This document shows, in pieces, positions 16,897-25,379 of a stretch of DNA of 64,000 bases. Position 1 is the first letter of the stretch. Each line of letters opens with the position of its first letter. Under the pieces are notes generated by a model. It was not told the origin of the DNA, searched no databases, and worked only from the letters and a program-made list of their open reading frames with translations. The translations under genes were made by a program, and so were the position numbers. This stretch comes from CAIQPS01 sp963783835 (GTDB lineage Bacteria; Actinomycetota; Thermoleophilia; RBG-16-64-13), in NCBI GenBank assembly GCA_963783835.1, contig CAWAOX010000014.1, forward strand, positions 314,474 to 378,473. The letters are read 5' to 3'.

Positions 16897-18378
16897 CTAC
16901 TGACCCGCCTCGCCCACCGGTCCCATCGATTCGGCCATCCTCAACAGGTCCTGCTCGGCCACGGTGTACATCAACGTGTTCGAGAGGAAATAGAGGACGC
17001 CGTCCGTTTTCCACCAGATGTGGTCGATCTTTCCGCTGGTGCCCACGAGTGTGTAAGTGACCCCGTCGCTCTGAACCTCGATGCCGCCGCTGGCGATCGG
17101 TGCCTCAATCCAGGTAGTCGCCGTGATCCCCAGATAGAGATCGCTATCCAGGTAACGGTAGACCATGCGCGCGGCAGGCTTGGTCCCACCCCCGACCTTT
17201 ATGCCGTATGTCCCCTCTCCCTCGGGCATCTTGTATGCGTAGGTGAACCCTTCGGGGATGAAACTCGGGGCCTCGAGAACGAACGGGACCTTATCCTGCG
17301 CCAAACCCCACATTTCGGAGTCGGGTACAGTCGTGGCCGCGGTCGCTGTGGAAGTAGTCGTAAGAAGGTTCTGAGTGTCGGCCGCTGCCAGGAGGAGATC
17401 GCCCCCGGTGGCCCCGGTTGTCTGTTCGCCAGGGGGAGTCAAGTGAGCGGTCACGGCCTCGGTGAGGGCAGCCTGGTCGGCCACGATCACGGCCTTTCCG
17501 TCGATCATCTGCCCGGATCCCGTGATCATCGTCTGTCTTATCCGGCTGCCATCGAGCTTGACCAGCCAATAGGCGAGCTTGGTCATTTCGACGGCGCTCA
17601 AGTTCGTAGTCGTCGAGTCGAGCCACTCGCCGATGAGGCTGGGCAGTTTGGTGGGCAGGTCCCACCCCATCGCCTGCTCGCGGATGGCCGCGAGTATCCG
17701 TTGCTGGCGCGCCATGCGCCCGAAATCGGAGTTCTGGTCGAACCGGTAGCGCGCAAACAGAAGCGCGTCTGCGCCGTCGAGCAGTTGGTAGCCCGGGTAA
17801 AGATCTATGGGCCGAGGTAGCTTGTCGTCGTAGCGCCGGTCGACGTCGACGTAGACGCCCCCGAGGGAGTCGATGGTCTCCTCGAACGATTGGAAGCCGG
17901 TCTCGAGATACTCGGTGACGTCCACTCCGAGAACCTGTTTTGTCGTCGCGATCGTGAGCGCGGGTCCCCCCAGATAGTACGCGGCGTTGATCCTGTCTTT
18001 GTAGTGGCCGGGAATATCGACATAGAGGTCTCTGGGCACGGACAGGATCGAGAGGAAGTTGCGATCGCGGTCGACGTGGAGCAGCATGATCACATCCGAA
18101 CTGCCCGCCCTCTCACCTGGAGCTCCGCGCGAGTCGCTGCCGAGCAGGATGATGTCCAGCGGGGGATTCGCCGGGTTCGTCGGACCAGACACGAGCGTCG
18201 ATGGCGGTCTCGTAGCGAGCGCGCTCTCCGTCGCTGCATCGACCCTGGCATTCGCGCTGTGGACCTTCGCGGAGAACCACCAGTACGAGCTGCCGAAGAC
18301 CGCGGCCGCCACAACGATGAGGGCGCCCAGAACGGAAAGGGCGATAAGAAGCCGTCGCTTGGTTTTCGGGCGCGTCAT
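16897..18378 (-). CDS. LytR-CpsA-Psr (LCP) family cell-envelope polymer ligase with C-terminal extra domain
   Basis: 493 residues with a short basic N-terminus and one membrane anchor (LIALSVLGALIVVAAAVFGS). The LCP domain runs from about 75 to 250 and contains DIILLGSDSRG, SDVIMLLHVDRDRN, LSILSVPRDLYVDIPG, KDRINAAYYLGG and LLFARYRFDQNSDFGRMARQ, including the Arg and Asp residues that bind pyrophosphate-lipid substrates. LCP proteins attach wall polymers to peptidoglycan outside the membrane. After a Thr/Ala linker, residues about 360-490 form a DUF4367-like beta domain. TagD/TagB-type genes at 31-33 kb could make a substrate, but this is inference. Candidate ATG at 18378. Confidence 0.93.
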   Translation of the reverse strand: MTRPKTKRRLLIALSVLGALIVVAAAVFGSSYWWFSAKVHSANARVDAATESALATRPPSTLVSGPTNPANPPLDIILLGSDSRGAPGERAGSSDVIMLLHVDRDRNFLSILSVPRDLYVDIPGHYKDRINAAYYLGGPALTIATTKQVLGVDVTEYLETGFQSFEETIDSLGGVYVDVDRRYDDKLPRPIDLYPGYQLLDGADALLFARYRFDQNSDFGRMARQQRILAAIREQAMGWDLPTKLPSLIGEWLDSTTTNLSAVEMTKLAYWLVKLDGSRIRQTMITGSGQMIDGKAVIVADQAALTEAVTAHLTPPGEQTTGATGGDLLLAAADTQNLLTTTSTATAATTVPDSEMWGLAQDKVPFVLEAPSFIPEGFTYAYKMPEGEGTYGIKVGGGTKPAARMVYRYLDSDLYLGITATTWIEAPIASGGIEVQSDGVTYTLVGTSGKIDHIWWKTDGVLYFLSNTLMYTVAEQDLLRMAESMGPVGEAGQ

Positions 18379-18530
18379 GAAAGTGCGATGCCCCTCCAGA
18401 TCATCGGCCGCTATCCAGTCTTTTAGTCGACCGCCGCTCAGGCATTGTTCCCGTTAGTCATCATTCCACGCCCCGACGCTGCGGGACGTCGATTGATTGT
18501 CGCCGAGTCTGACCACGCGTTGCAGCGTCT

Positions 18531-18911
18531 CTAACCGGCCACGGCTGGGTGCCGCTCCTGGTAGTCCTTGATCGCCGCCTGGAGTCCGTCGGCCGCCAGG
18601 TTGGAGCAGTGCATCTTGGCCGGAGGAAGTCCGCCAAGGGCCTCGGCCACGGCTTTGTTGGTGATCTCAACGGCCTCATCGAGCTTCTTTCCTTTGGCCA
18701 TCTCGGTGACCATGCTCGAGGTTGCCACGGCGGCGCCGCAGCCGAGGGTCTGAAACTTGATGTCCTCGAGGGTGTCTTCCTTCACCTTGATGGTGATGCG
18801 CATCATGTCCCCGCACTGCGGGTTGCCGACCTCGCCCACGCCGTCGGCGTCTTCGATGACGCCCATGTTGCGCGGGTTGCGGAAGTGTTCCATCACGAGT
18901 TCTGAGTACAT
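18531..18911 (-). CDS. iscU: Iron-sulfur cluster scaffold protein IscU/NifU N-terminal type
   Basis: 126 residues beginning MYSELVMEHFRNPRNMG. The three cluster ligands are in place: Cys33 (NPQCGD, with Asp35), Cys58 (TLGCGAA) and Cys102 (KMHCSNLA). It begins 1 nt after the stop of the cysteine desulfurase, so the two are co-translated. It accepts sulfur from IscS and assembles [2Fe-2S]/[4Fe-4S] clusters. The LPPAKM..C form without the LPPVKLHCS sequence is the archaeal/anaerobe-like NifU-N version. No hscA/hscB is present. Confidence 0.94.
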   Translation of the reverse strand: MYSELVMEHFRNPRNMGVIEDADGVGEVGNPQCGDMMRITIKVKEDTLEDIKFQTLGCGAAVATSSMVTEMAKGKKLDEAVEITNKAVAEALGGLPPAKMHCSNLAADGLQAAIKDYQERHPAVAG

Positions 18912-18912
18912 A

Positions 18913-20103
18913 TCAGCTGTCCTTCTGTTTGCAGACGCAGTTGGTGCACCAGATGGGCGACATCTCCCGGAGTCTCGCGACTATCGGAGGGAAGACCTCG
19001 ATGAAGTGGTCGATGTGCTCGGCGGTAGTGCTCCGCCCGAGCGTGACCCGCAGCGAGCCGTGGGCCAGTTCCTGGGGGATACCGAGGGCCAGCAGCACGT
19101 GGCTCGGTTCGAGCGATCCCGTGGTGCAGGCCGATCCCGACGACACGCAGATGCCCTCCATGTCGAGCATCAGGATCATCGACTCGCCCTCGATGCCGTC
19201 GAGTCGCACGTTCAGGTTGTTGGGGAGGCGGTGTTCCATACTGCCGTTCACGTAGATCGCATCGATGCTGTTGCTGAGACCCGCCCACAGCCGGTCGCGC
19301 AACTCCGCCTCCCGGGCCGCGTCTTCGGTCATGCGTTGGCGGCAGAGCTCGAGGGCCTTGGCCATGCCGACGATGCCCGGCACGTTCAGCGTCCCCGCCC
19401 GGCGGCCGCGCTCCTGGGCGCCACCATGGAAGAGCGGGGTGATCCGCGCGCGCTTGCGCATGTACATCAAGCCGACGCCCTTGGGGCCGTAGAACTTGTG
19501 AGCGCTCATCGAGAGCATGTCGAGCCCCAGTTCGTTGACGTCCAGCGGCATCTTGCCGGCGGTCTGGACCACATCGCTGTGTAAGAGGATACCGGCCTCG
19601 CGGGTGATCTTGCCGATCTCCGCGATGGGCTCGATGGTGCCCACCTCGTTGTTGCCGTGCATGATGGAGACCAGGATGGTGTCGGGGCGGATCGCCTTGC
19701 GCACGTCCTCCGGATCCACCCGACCTCCGCTATCGACAGGCACTCGGGTGACCTCGCACCCGCGCTTCTCCAGGTATTCCATCGTTTCGAGGATCGCGTG
19801 GTGCTCGATGGTCGAGGTGATGAGGTGGCGGCCCTTCTTCTGCAGGGCGTCCGCAGACCCCGCGATCGCCCAGTTGTCGGATTCGGTGCCGCCGCTGGTG
19901 AAGTAGATCTCGTCGGGCTCGGCGCCGATGGTAGCGGCTATCGCTTCGCGAGCCTCTTGGATCGCCCCGGCAGCGGTGAGCCCCAGGCTGTAGACAGTGG
20001 AGGGGTTGCCGAACTCCTCGCCGAACCAGGGGAGCATGGCCTCCACGACTTTCGGGTCGGTGGGCGTCGTCGAAGCGTGATCGAGATAGATCGCTTTTTC
20101 CAT
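18913..20103 (-). CDS. Cysteine desulfurase IscS/NifS type
   Basis: 396 residues from the ATG at 20103 (MEKAIYLDHASTTPTDPKVV). Upstream in-frame codons overlap the ferredoxin gene and lack homology. PLP-binding motifs are GGTESDNWAI and, at the Schiff-base lysine, SMSAHKFYGPKG. The active-site cysteine is in SSGSACTTGSLEPSHVL. The C-terminus ends CTNCVCKQKDS, a Cys-rich tail also seen in some NifS/IscS proteins. It supplies sulfur to IscU encoded immediately downstream and may also serve tRNA thiolation. The operon order is ferredoxin, desulfurase, scaffold. Confidence 0.95.
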   Translation of the reverse strand: MEKAIYLDHASTTPTDPKVVEAMLPWFGEEFGNPSTVYSLGLTAAGAIQEAREAIAATIGAEPDEIYFTSGGTESDNWAIAGSADALQKKGRHLITSTIEHHAILETMEYLEKRGCEVTRVPVDSGGRVDPEDVRKAIRPDTILVSIMHGNNEVGTIEPIAEIGKITREAGILLHSDVVQTAGKMPLDVNELGLDMLSMSAHKFYGPKGVGLMYMRKRARITPLFHGGAQERGRRAGTLNVPGIVGMAKALELCRQRMTEDAAREAELRDRLWAGLSNSIDAIYVNGSMEHRLPNNLNVRLDGIEGESMILMLDMEGICVSSGSACTTGSLEPSHVLLALGIPQELAHGSLRVTLGRSTTAEHIDHFIEVFPPIVARLREMSPIWCTNCVCKQKDS

Positions 20104-20120
20104 GAGACCTCTTTGGCTGC

Positions 20121-20357
20121 TTAGGCTTCTTCTGCTTCCCCCGCGCCTGCCGCCAAACGTATAGCCCAGTCGGGGCACATGTCCTGGCAGAGCCGGCACG
20201 ACGTGCAGGCTTCGGGCTTCGCCAGATACGGCGTGCCATCCTCCTTCTGAGCGATCGCGTCGAACGGGCAGAAGTGGGCGCAGATACCGCAGCGCTTGCA
20301 GCGCGCAGGGTCGAAAACCGGCTTTCTATCTCCCGCTTTGAGCTTGGTGGCAGGCAT
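20121..20357 (-). CDS. 2x[4Fe-4S] ferredoxin-like protein
   Basis: 78 residues with two full binding motifs, CKRCGICAHFCP and CTSCRLCQDMCP, around the usual internal repeat. The family resembles the delta/ferredoxin subunits of 2-oxoacid:ferredoxin oxidoreductases. Here it stands upstream of iscS and iscU, 18 nt before the iscS start, and probably provides electrons for cluster assembly. The C-terminus is an acidic Ala/Glu tail. It begins 3 nt after the transglutaminase gene's stop on the same strand, so all of 18531-25223 may be one long minus-strand operon. Confidence 0.9.
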   Translation of the reverse strand: MPATKLKAGDRKPVFDPARCKRCGICAHFCPFDAIAQKEDGTPYLAKPEACTSCRLCQDMCPDWAIRLAAGAGEAEEA

Positions 20358-20360
20358 ACG

Positions 20361-22670
20361 TCAATTGTATATCAGAGGAAGCTTTGGCGACCGCTGCGCC
20401 CCGGGCGCCGGACTGCGCGCCGGCGCCGCTTGCGGCACGCCATACCAGGTCAAGATCGTCTTGGGCCAACCGTGGCGCTTGCGGAGCCGTACCTCCACCT
20501 CCCGGCGGAACGCCTCGGCTCGGTCGAAGTCCGCTTCGGTCGCCGGCCATCCGCCGAAGAGGACGGCACCCGCGCGGACGGCGAGGGCTGGGTCGCGCTT
20601 CACTCTCAGGTGGGTTTCGATGATGTCGAGCACCTCCTCGATAGTGCGGCTGCTCGTCGTCGCCACTCCGTATCTAGAGAGGCCGGCGCGCAGGAGCCGC
20701 AACGAGGCGGCGAAGCGCTGGTCCAAAGTCCCCCGCCGCAGACCTCTCTCTCGCCACAACTTCCTTCCGACGGGCCAGGCGGCCAGCAGCGTCAGCACAC
20801 CAAGCACCCAGGGCAGCCAGGCCGCGGAACCACTCGAACCGGGCGCGGAGTCCTGTCCCTGGGCGCCGCCGCCGTTCTGCCTGTTGGGGAAGTCGGTCGC
20901 TGGGACGTTGGTCGTCACGGTGGACTGTCCGGACTGGCCTGAGGCGAAGGGGTCATCGAACCCGGGGCTGGTCGAGGAGGCGCCGGGAGTCGGCAGGCCC
21001 CGGCCGGGAGTCGGGTCGAACGACACCCAGCCGACGGTCGGGAAGTACGCCTCCACCCAAGCATGGGCGTCGTTCGTGGCTACCGAGTAGACGCCCTTGG
21101 ACTCCACGTCGCCGGTGGCGAAGCCGACGGCTACCCTCGCCGGTACCCCGTTGAAGCGGAGGAGCATCGCCATGGTGCCGGCGAAATGCTGGCAGTATCC
21201 GGCGTGGGTATCGAGGAGGAAGGCGGCGTAGGGCGATGGGTAGTCGCTGGCCGGCGGCTCCAGCGTGTAGTCGTAGGTCAGCCGGAGGTACTGCTCCAGC
21301 CGCAAGGTGATCTCATAGGGATCCGTCGCATCCTCGACGATCTTCCGGTTCACAGAATAGAGATCCGCCCATTCCCAGCCGTCGGGAGCGGACTCGCTCA
21401 GGATGGCGCGCCAGGCGGCGTCCTTATCCTGCCCCCCGATCTGGCCGGCCTGGGGGAATGGCAGTTCGAGGTAGCGCTGGACCGTTTCCGGGTAGTCCGA
21501 CCCGAGGCCGACAATAGAACCGGGCGTCACTTTGGGGATCACCGCGCCGACGCTGTAATCGAGTGAAGGTCCGAGCGCATTGACGACGTGGAGGGAACGC
21601 GTGTCGTTCATGCGGACGACGACGTCCTGGTTGAGGGTGAGGGAGCGGGGATCGCCTCCCGTGAAGAAGTAGTTGGTGAACACCGACCGGACCCGGAACT
21701 GCTCGGTGACCGCCTGGCCTTCAGCGGAGGGCTCCGCGGCAGGTATCGAGTAGACGTAGCCGCTCGGTTGTTGCACCCGCTCTATGTTCTGCAGGAAGCT
21801 CTGGGACGAGACCCAGGCTTCGCCCGTGAACGAATCGAGCGCGTTCGCCCGCCAGTAGGAGGGCCGTGACGACTGCACTTTCATGATCACGACGTTGTTG
21901 GCCGGATCGAGCAGCTGCGGGTAATTCTGCAGCCAGTTGAAGGAGTAGATGGAACTGCCCTGGTTGAAGGGGTTCCAGGTCCGCCAGTCCTGCCAGGGGG
22001 CGGCGGCCGCCGATGGCGCCGCGCCGAGCAGCACGATGGCCAGCAACGAGGCCATCACTCCCACAGCCACCCCGGGTATCGCGTCCCGCAGTCGCCAGGT
22101 GCGCCGCTCGAGGCTGCGAGCCAGGACCAGCAGACAGGCGGCGAGGACTAGGAAGAGGACGGCGAGTCCGACCACTCGCGGCACGGTATCCACGGTGAAG
22201 CTGAACCCCAGCAGCACCAGCACCACCGTGATGCCGGGTATGGGCCTGCGCAGGCTCAGCGCCAGCAGGGAGGCCATTCCAGTGAGCCAGTACACGATGG
22301 AGGCCAGCAGTAGGCGCAACTCGGGAGCGCCCGTGAGATTGAGCGGGAAGAACCTGGTTGTGTACTGGGCCGCGCCCGCGCTCAACTGTTCGACGTAGAA
22401 ACGGTACAGGTCGCCGATCCCCTCGACGTCCACCGTCGGCGGGATGGTCGTGCGAAGCAACAGATAGGCGCCGATCGGAAGAAGCACGATCGAGACCGCC
22501 CAGACCTTGCGGTAGACAAGGCCGGCGGCTCCGCACAAAGAAGCGACTATCACGGCCCGCAGCAGGATGGTCGACATGGATGGGTGAAGCACCCGGTCGA
22601 GGGCCAGGGCCGCTGAGGCGGCCATGCCGATGAAGCAAAGGAGATAGAGGAAGCGGGGGAAGATCTTCAT
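20361..22670 (-). CDS. DUF3488/transglutaminase-like membrane protein
   Basis: 769 residues from the ATG at 22670, which overlaps the DUF58 stop by 4 nt. Five to six hydrophobic helices lie in the first 210 residues. A large extracytoplasmic region follows, with the transglutaminase core: Cys in DTHAGYCQHFAGTMAMLLRF, His in NDAHAWVEAYFPTVGWVSFD, and Asp in FDPTPG. One further membrane helix (AWLPWVLGVLTLLAAWPVG) and a cytoplasmic tail end the protein. This is the usual partner of MoxR and DUF58 proteins, forming a membrane-associated system. Substrates of the transglutaminase are unknown. Confidence 0.93.
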   Translation of the reverse strand: MKIFPRFLYLLCFIGMAASAALALDRVLHPSMSTILLRAVIVASLCGAAGLVYRKVWAVSIVLLPIGAYLLLRTTIPPTVDVEGIGDLYRFYVEQLSAGAAQYTTRFFPLNLTGAPELRLLLASIVYWLTGMASLLALSLRRPIPGITVVLVLLGFSFTVDTVPRVVGLAVLFLVLAACLLVLARSLERRTWRLRDAIPGVAVGVMASLLAIVLLGAAPSAAAAPWQDWRTWNPFNQGSSIYSFNWLQNYPQLLDPANNVVIMKVQSSRPSYWRANALDSFTGEAWVSSQSFLQNIERVQQPSGYVYSIPAAEPSAEGQAVTEQFRVRSVFTNYFFTGGDPRSLTLNQDVVVRMNDTRSLHVVNALGPSLDYSVGAVIPKVTPGSIVGLGSDYPETVQRYLELPFPQAGQIGGQDKDAAWRAILSESAPDGWEWADLYSVNRKIVEDATDPYEITLRLEQYLRLTYDYTLEPPASDYPSPYAAFLLDTHAGYCQHFAGTMAMLLRFNGVPARVAVGFATGDVESKGVYSVATNDAHAWVEAYFPTVGWVSFDPTPGRGLPTPGASSTSPGFDDPFASGQSGQSTVTTNVPATDFPNRQNGGGAQGQDSAPGSSGSAAWLPWVLGVLTLLAAWPVGRKLWRERGLRRGTLDQRFAASLRLLRAGLSRYGVATTSSRTIEEVLDIIETHLRVKRDPALAVRAGAVLFGGWPATEADFDRAEAFRREVEVRLRKRHGWPKTILTWYGVPQAAPARSPAPGAQRSPKLPLIYN

Positions 22671-24037
22671 CCCGCGGCCACCCGGCCCGGTCGCCCACCG
22701 TGCCACGACGACAGGCTTCTCGCGAGGTCGTCGCCCTGGGTAAGGGTAAGGCAGCGCACCCCGGAGGACGAGAGCGACAACAGCAGCGACCGGGTATCGA
22801 CCGGCAGCTCGCCCGGCTGGGCGTGGGACCCAGCCGGCTCGTTGCCGGCGCCGCCGCTGCCACCGCGGTCTGCTGCATCCCGCGCCGGGAGGAAGGGGAG
22901 GAGCGGCGCGCCGGAGCTTGCTCCGGCGAACGAGAACCCGGGTACATACAAGAAGGCCAGTCGCACCCCGTCCTCCCGCAGGCCGATAAGGGCGCGGGCC
23001 ATCTGGGCGTCGAGAGTCATGCCCACCAGGGTGAGCGTCTGGGAGCGCAGAGGGGACAGGCGATCACTGAGGAGCCGGCGGAGCACCAAGGCGAGAGGAG
23101 CGGTCGCGTCCGCGTCGGTCTGCGCGAGCGCCTCGAGTAGAGCCCGCCGCCCCCCGCCGTCCGGGGTGAGCCGGACCTGCCGCCGGTTCCTCTCGTGGCA
23201 GATGAGCGTGACTCCGCGTCCCGCGCGGAGAGCGTAGTCCGCGACACTGCCCGCGGCACGGACGGCCAGTTCGAAGTTGGTCTCGGGAGGGCTCCCGACC
23301 ACCTGGTCGGCGCTGCCGTCCAGAAGGAGGGTGATGTCGGCGCCGGCCGGTTCCTCCATCTCGCGCAACATGAGGATGCCGGTCTTGGCCGTACTCTTCC
23401 AGTCGATGTGGCTGAGGGGCTCTCCCGGCTGGTGCGGGCGGATGCCCCGGAACTCCGACGCTCCCGGCGTTGGCAACCCCTTCTGCCCCGCCCAATCCTG
23501 CTTGAGGCCCAGCTCAGGGTGGAGCACGCAGGACCTAAGGAAGGCGATGCGGGGATAGACGGTCACCGTCATCGGCGTCCCCACCGGGTGAGTGGCGGAA
23601 GCGATGCCCAAGGGGTCCTCGGTGACGGCCTCGGGCTCGGGCAGGGTGTGCACTCCCCGGTTCACCCGCCCCATGCGGGTCTTGAGCACTTGGCTCCCCC
23701 GCGGTCCCATGCTCTCGATCTCGGCCTCCAGATCGTCACCCATCAGCCCCGCGGTGGGTGTTCGCAGCGTCAGCTGCGGCCCCGGCAAGAAAGAAGCATT
23801 CTTGACCTCGATGGCGTATTCTGGCTCGTCACCCGCGACCGGCCGCTCTGGAGTAAGGGAGCGGGTCATCTGTATCCGCCTGCCGGTGAGCATCACCAGT
23901 AGCCAGGAGACGATCGCTACCGCCACAAAGGCGAACGCGATGAGATACAGTTCCCAGGTCCCGAGCATCCGCCCCGCCAAGTAGGTACCGGCGGCGAGGC
24001 CGAGGACGCCGAGGCCGCGGCCTGTGGGGCGAGGCAC
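22667..24037 (-). CDS. DUF58 domain-containing membrane protein
   Basis: 456 residues. Two N-terminal membrane helices (GVLGLAAGTYLAG and LIAFAFVAVAIVSWLLVMLT) precede a beta region and then the DUF58 core: FRGIRPHQPGEPLSHIDWKS and TAKTGILMLREMEEPAGADI. A VWA-like metal site follows (TLLLDGSA, a DxSx variant). It lies 2 nt from the end of moxR and overlaps the transglutaminase gene, the standard moxR-DUF58-TGase order. The C-terminal 60 residues contain a Gly/Ala-rich insertion. Probably acts with MoxR as a von Willebrand-type adaptor. Confidence 0.93.
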   Translation of the reverse strand: MPRPTGRGLGVLGLAAGTYLAGRMLGTWELYLIAFAFVAVAIVSWLLVMLTGRRIQMTRSLTPERPVAGDEPEYAIEVKNASFLPGPQLTLRTPTAGLMGDDLEAEIESMGPRGSQVLKTRMGRVNRGVHTLPEPEAVTEDPLGIASATHPVGTPMTVTVYPRIAFLRSCVLHPELGLKQDWAGQKGLPTPGASEFRGIRPHQPGEPLSHIDWKSTAKTGILMLREMEEPAGADITLLLDGSADQVVGSPPETNFELAVRAAGSVADYALRAGRGVTLICHERNRRQVRLTPDGGGRRALLEALAQTDADATAPLALVLRRLLSDRLSPLRSQTLTLVGMTLDAQMARALIGLREDGVRLAFLYVPGFSFAGASSGAPLLPFLPARDAADRGGSGGAGNEPAGSHAQPGELPVDTRSLLLSLSSSGVRCLTLTQGDDLARSLSSWHGGRPGRVAAG

Positions 24038-24038
24038 T

Positions 24039-25223
24039 CTACCCCCCGGTCTGCGGGACCGGCACCGTCTCGAGCAGTCTGGCCACCACGTTCTCCGCGC
24101 TCACCCCGTGCACCTTGGCGTCGGGAGAGAGCATGAGCCGGTGGGCCAGCACCCGCACGGCGAGGTCTTTGATGTCTTTGGGAACGACGAAATCCCGGCC
24201 GCGCAGCAGGGCGAGGGCCTTGGCCGCCCTGGTGAGGGCGATGCCGGCCCGGGGGCTGGCGCCCAAGTAGATCTCTCGCTGCTGGCGTGTCGCGGCGAGC
24301 AGGTCGACTACGTAGCCGCGGAGCGCCGGCGCGACCCGGACCCGGGTGACCGCCTGCGTCATGGCAAGCACCTCAGATCCGTCGAGCACCGGGCGAAGCT
24401 CGGCAAGCGGGTCGTGGGATGTCTGTTCGTGGATGATCCTCTCCTCCGCTTCGGGTGAGGGGTAACCGAGGCTCAGACGCATCATGAAGCGGTCGAGTTG
24501 CGCTTCGGGTAGAGGGTAGGTGCCTTCGTACTCGATGGGGTTCTGCGTGGCGATGACCATGAACGGGGGATCTATCGGGTGTGTGATGCTATCGATAGTC
24601 GCCTGGCGCTCTTCCATGCACTCGAGAAGGCTGGATTGCGTCTTGGGCGAAGCCCGGTTGATCTCGTCGGCGAGCACGATGTTGGCGAAGATCGGACCGG
24701 GCCGGAACTCGAACTCCCCACTCTTCTGGTTGAACACGGTCACGCCGGTCACGTCGCCCGGAAGGAGGTCGGGAGTGAACTGCACCCGGGCGAAACGGCA
24801 GTCGATCGTCTTGGCGAGCGACTTGGCGAGGAGCGTCTTGCCGACTCCCGGGAAGTCCTCGACGATGAGATGGCCGCCGGCCAGCAAGGCTACGACGCAC
24901 GCACGGATCACCTCTTCCTTGCCAAGAATGACAGAGCCGATCCCTGCCGCTATCTGCGCGGCTCGCCGCGCCACCTCCGTCATCTCGCCGTCCTGAAGGA
25001 CGGGCGCGATGGGAGCGCCGGTCGAGTGGGCCGGGCTCACGCGGATGGTGGGGCGGTCGGCCGGGTAGGAAGGCGGCGGAACGTCCGACGCCTCAGGGCC
25101 GGGGTCGGGAGCGTTCTCAAACCGGGCTTCTTCAGCGGCGTCTACCGATGCGAACGGGTCGCCCCGATACGCATATTCGCCGGGGCCGGCCGTTTTGGGG
25201 CGGCCGAAAAACCAATCGGGCAT
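24039..25223 (-). CDS. MoxR-family AAA+ ATPase
   Basis: 394 residues from the ATG at 25223, with GGAGGAAG 5 nt upstream; the frame is open far further upstream but only as antisense of the neighbouring gene. About 85 Pro/acidic residues precede the AAA+ core. Walker A is EDFPGVGKTLLAKSLA and Walker B is VLADEINRASPKTQ. The sensor block MVIATQNPIEYEGTYPLPEA and the arginine-finger region AQLDRFMMRLSLGYP follow. The C-terminal lid domain includes SPRAGIALTRAAKALALL. MoxR ATPases are chaperone-like and act with VWA/DUF58 partners, here the next two genes. Confidence 0.95.
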   Translation of the reverse strand: MPDWFFGRPKTAGPGEYAYRGDPFASVDAAEEARFENAPDPGPEASDVPPPSYPADRPTIRVSPAHSTGAPIAPVLQDGEMTEVARRAAQIAAGIGSVILGKEEVIRACVVALLAGGHLIVEDFPGVGKTLLAKSLAKTIDCRFARVQFTPDLLPGDVTGVTVFNQKSGEFEFRPGPIFANIVLADEINRASPKTQSSLLECMEERQATIDSITHPIDPPFMVIATQNPIEYEGTYPLPEAQLDRFMMRLSLGYPSPEAEERIIHEQTSHDPLAELRPVLDGSEVLAMTQAVTRVRVAPALRGYVVDLLAATRQQREIYLGASPRAGIALTRAAKALALLRGRDFVVPKDIKDLAVRVLAHRLMLSPDAKVHGVSAENVVARLLETVPVPQTGG

Positions 25224-25379
25224 GACTTCCTCCCATTGTGTGACGCGTATTGTACCCTGGCCTTGGGAGCGCGACACGTTGCCACATCTTCGAGACGCTG
25301 GCATACTGTTCTGTGAACCTCGTGCACGCGAGGCAGGTCCTTCGCGTCGGCGCGACGGTGCAGTGATGGAGGCGGCAAG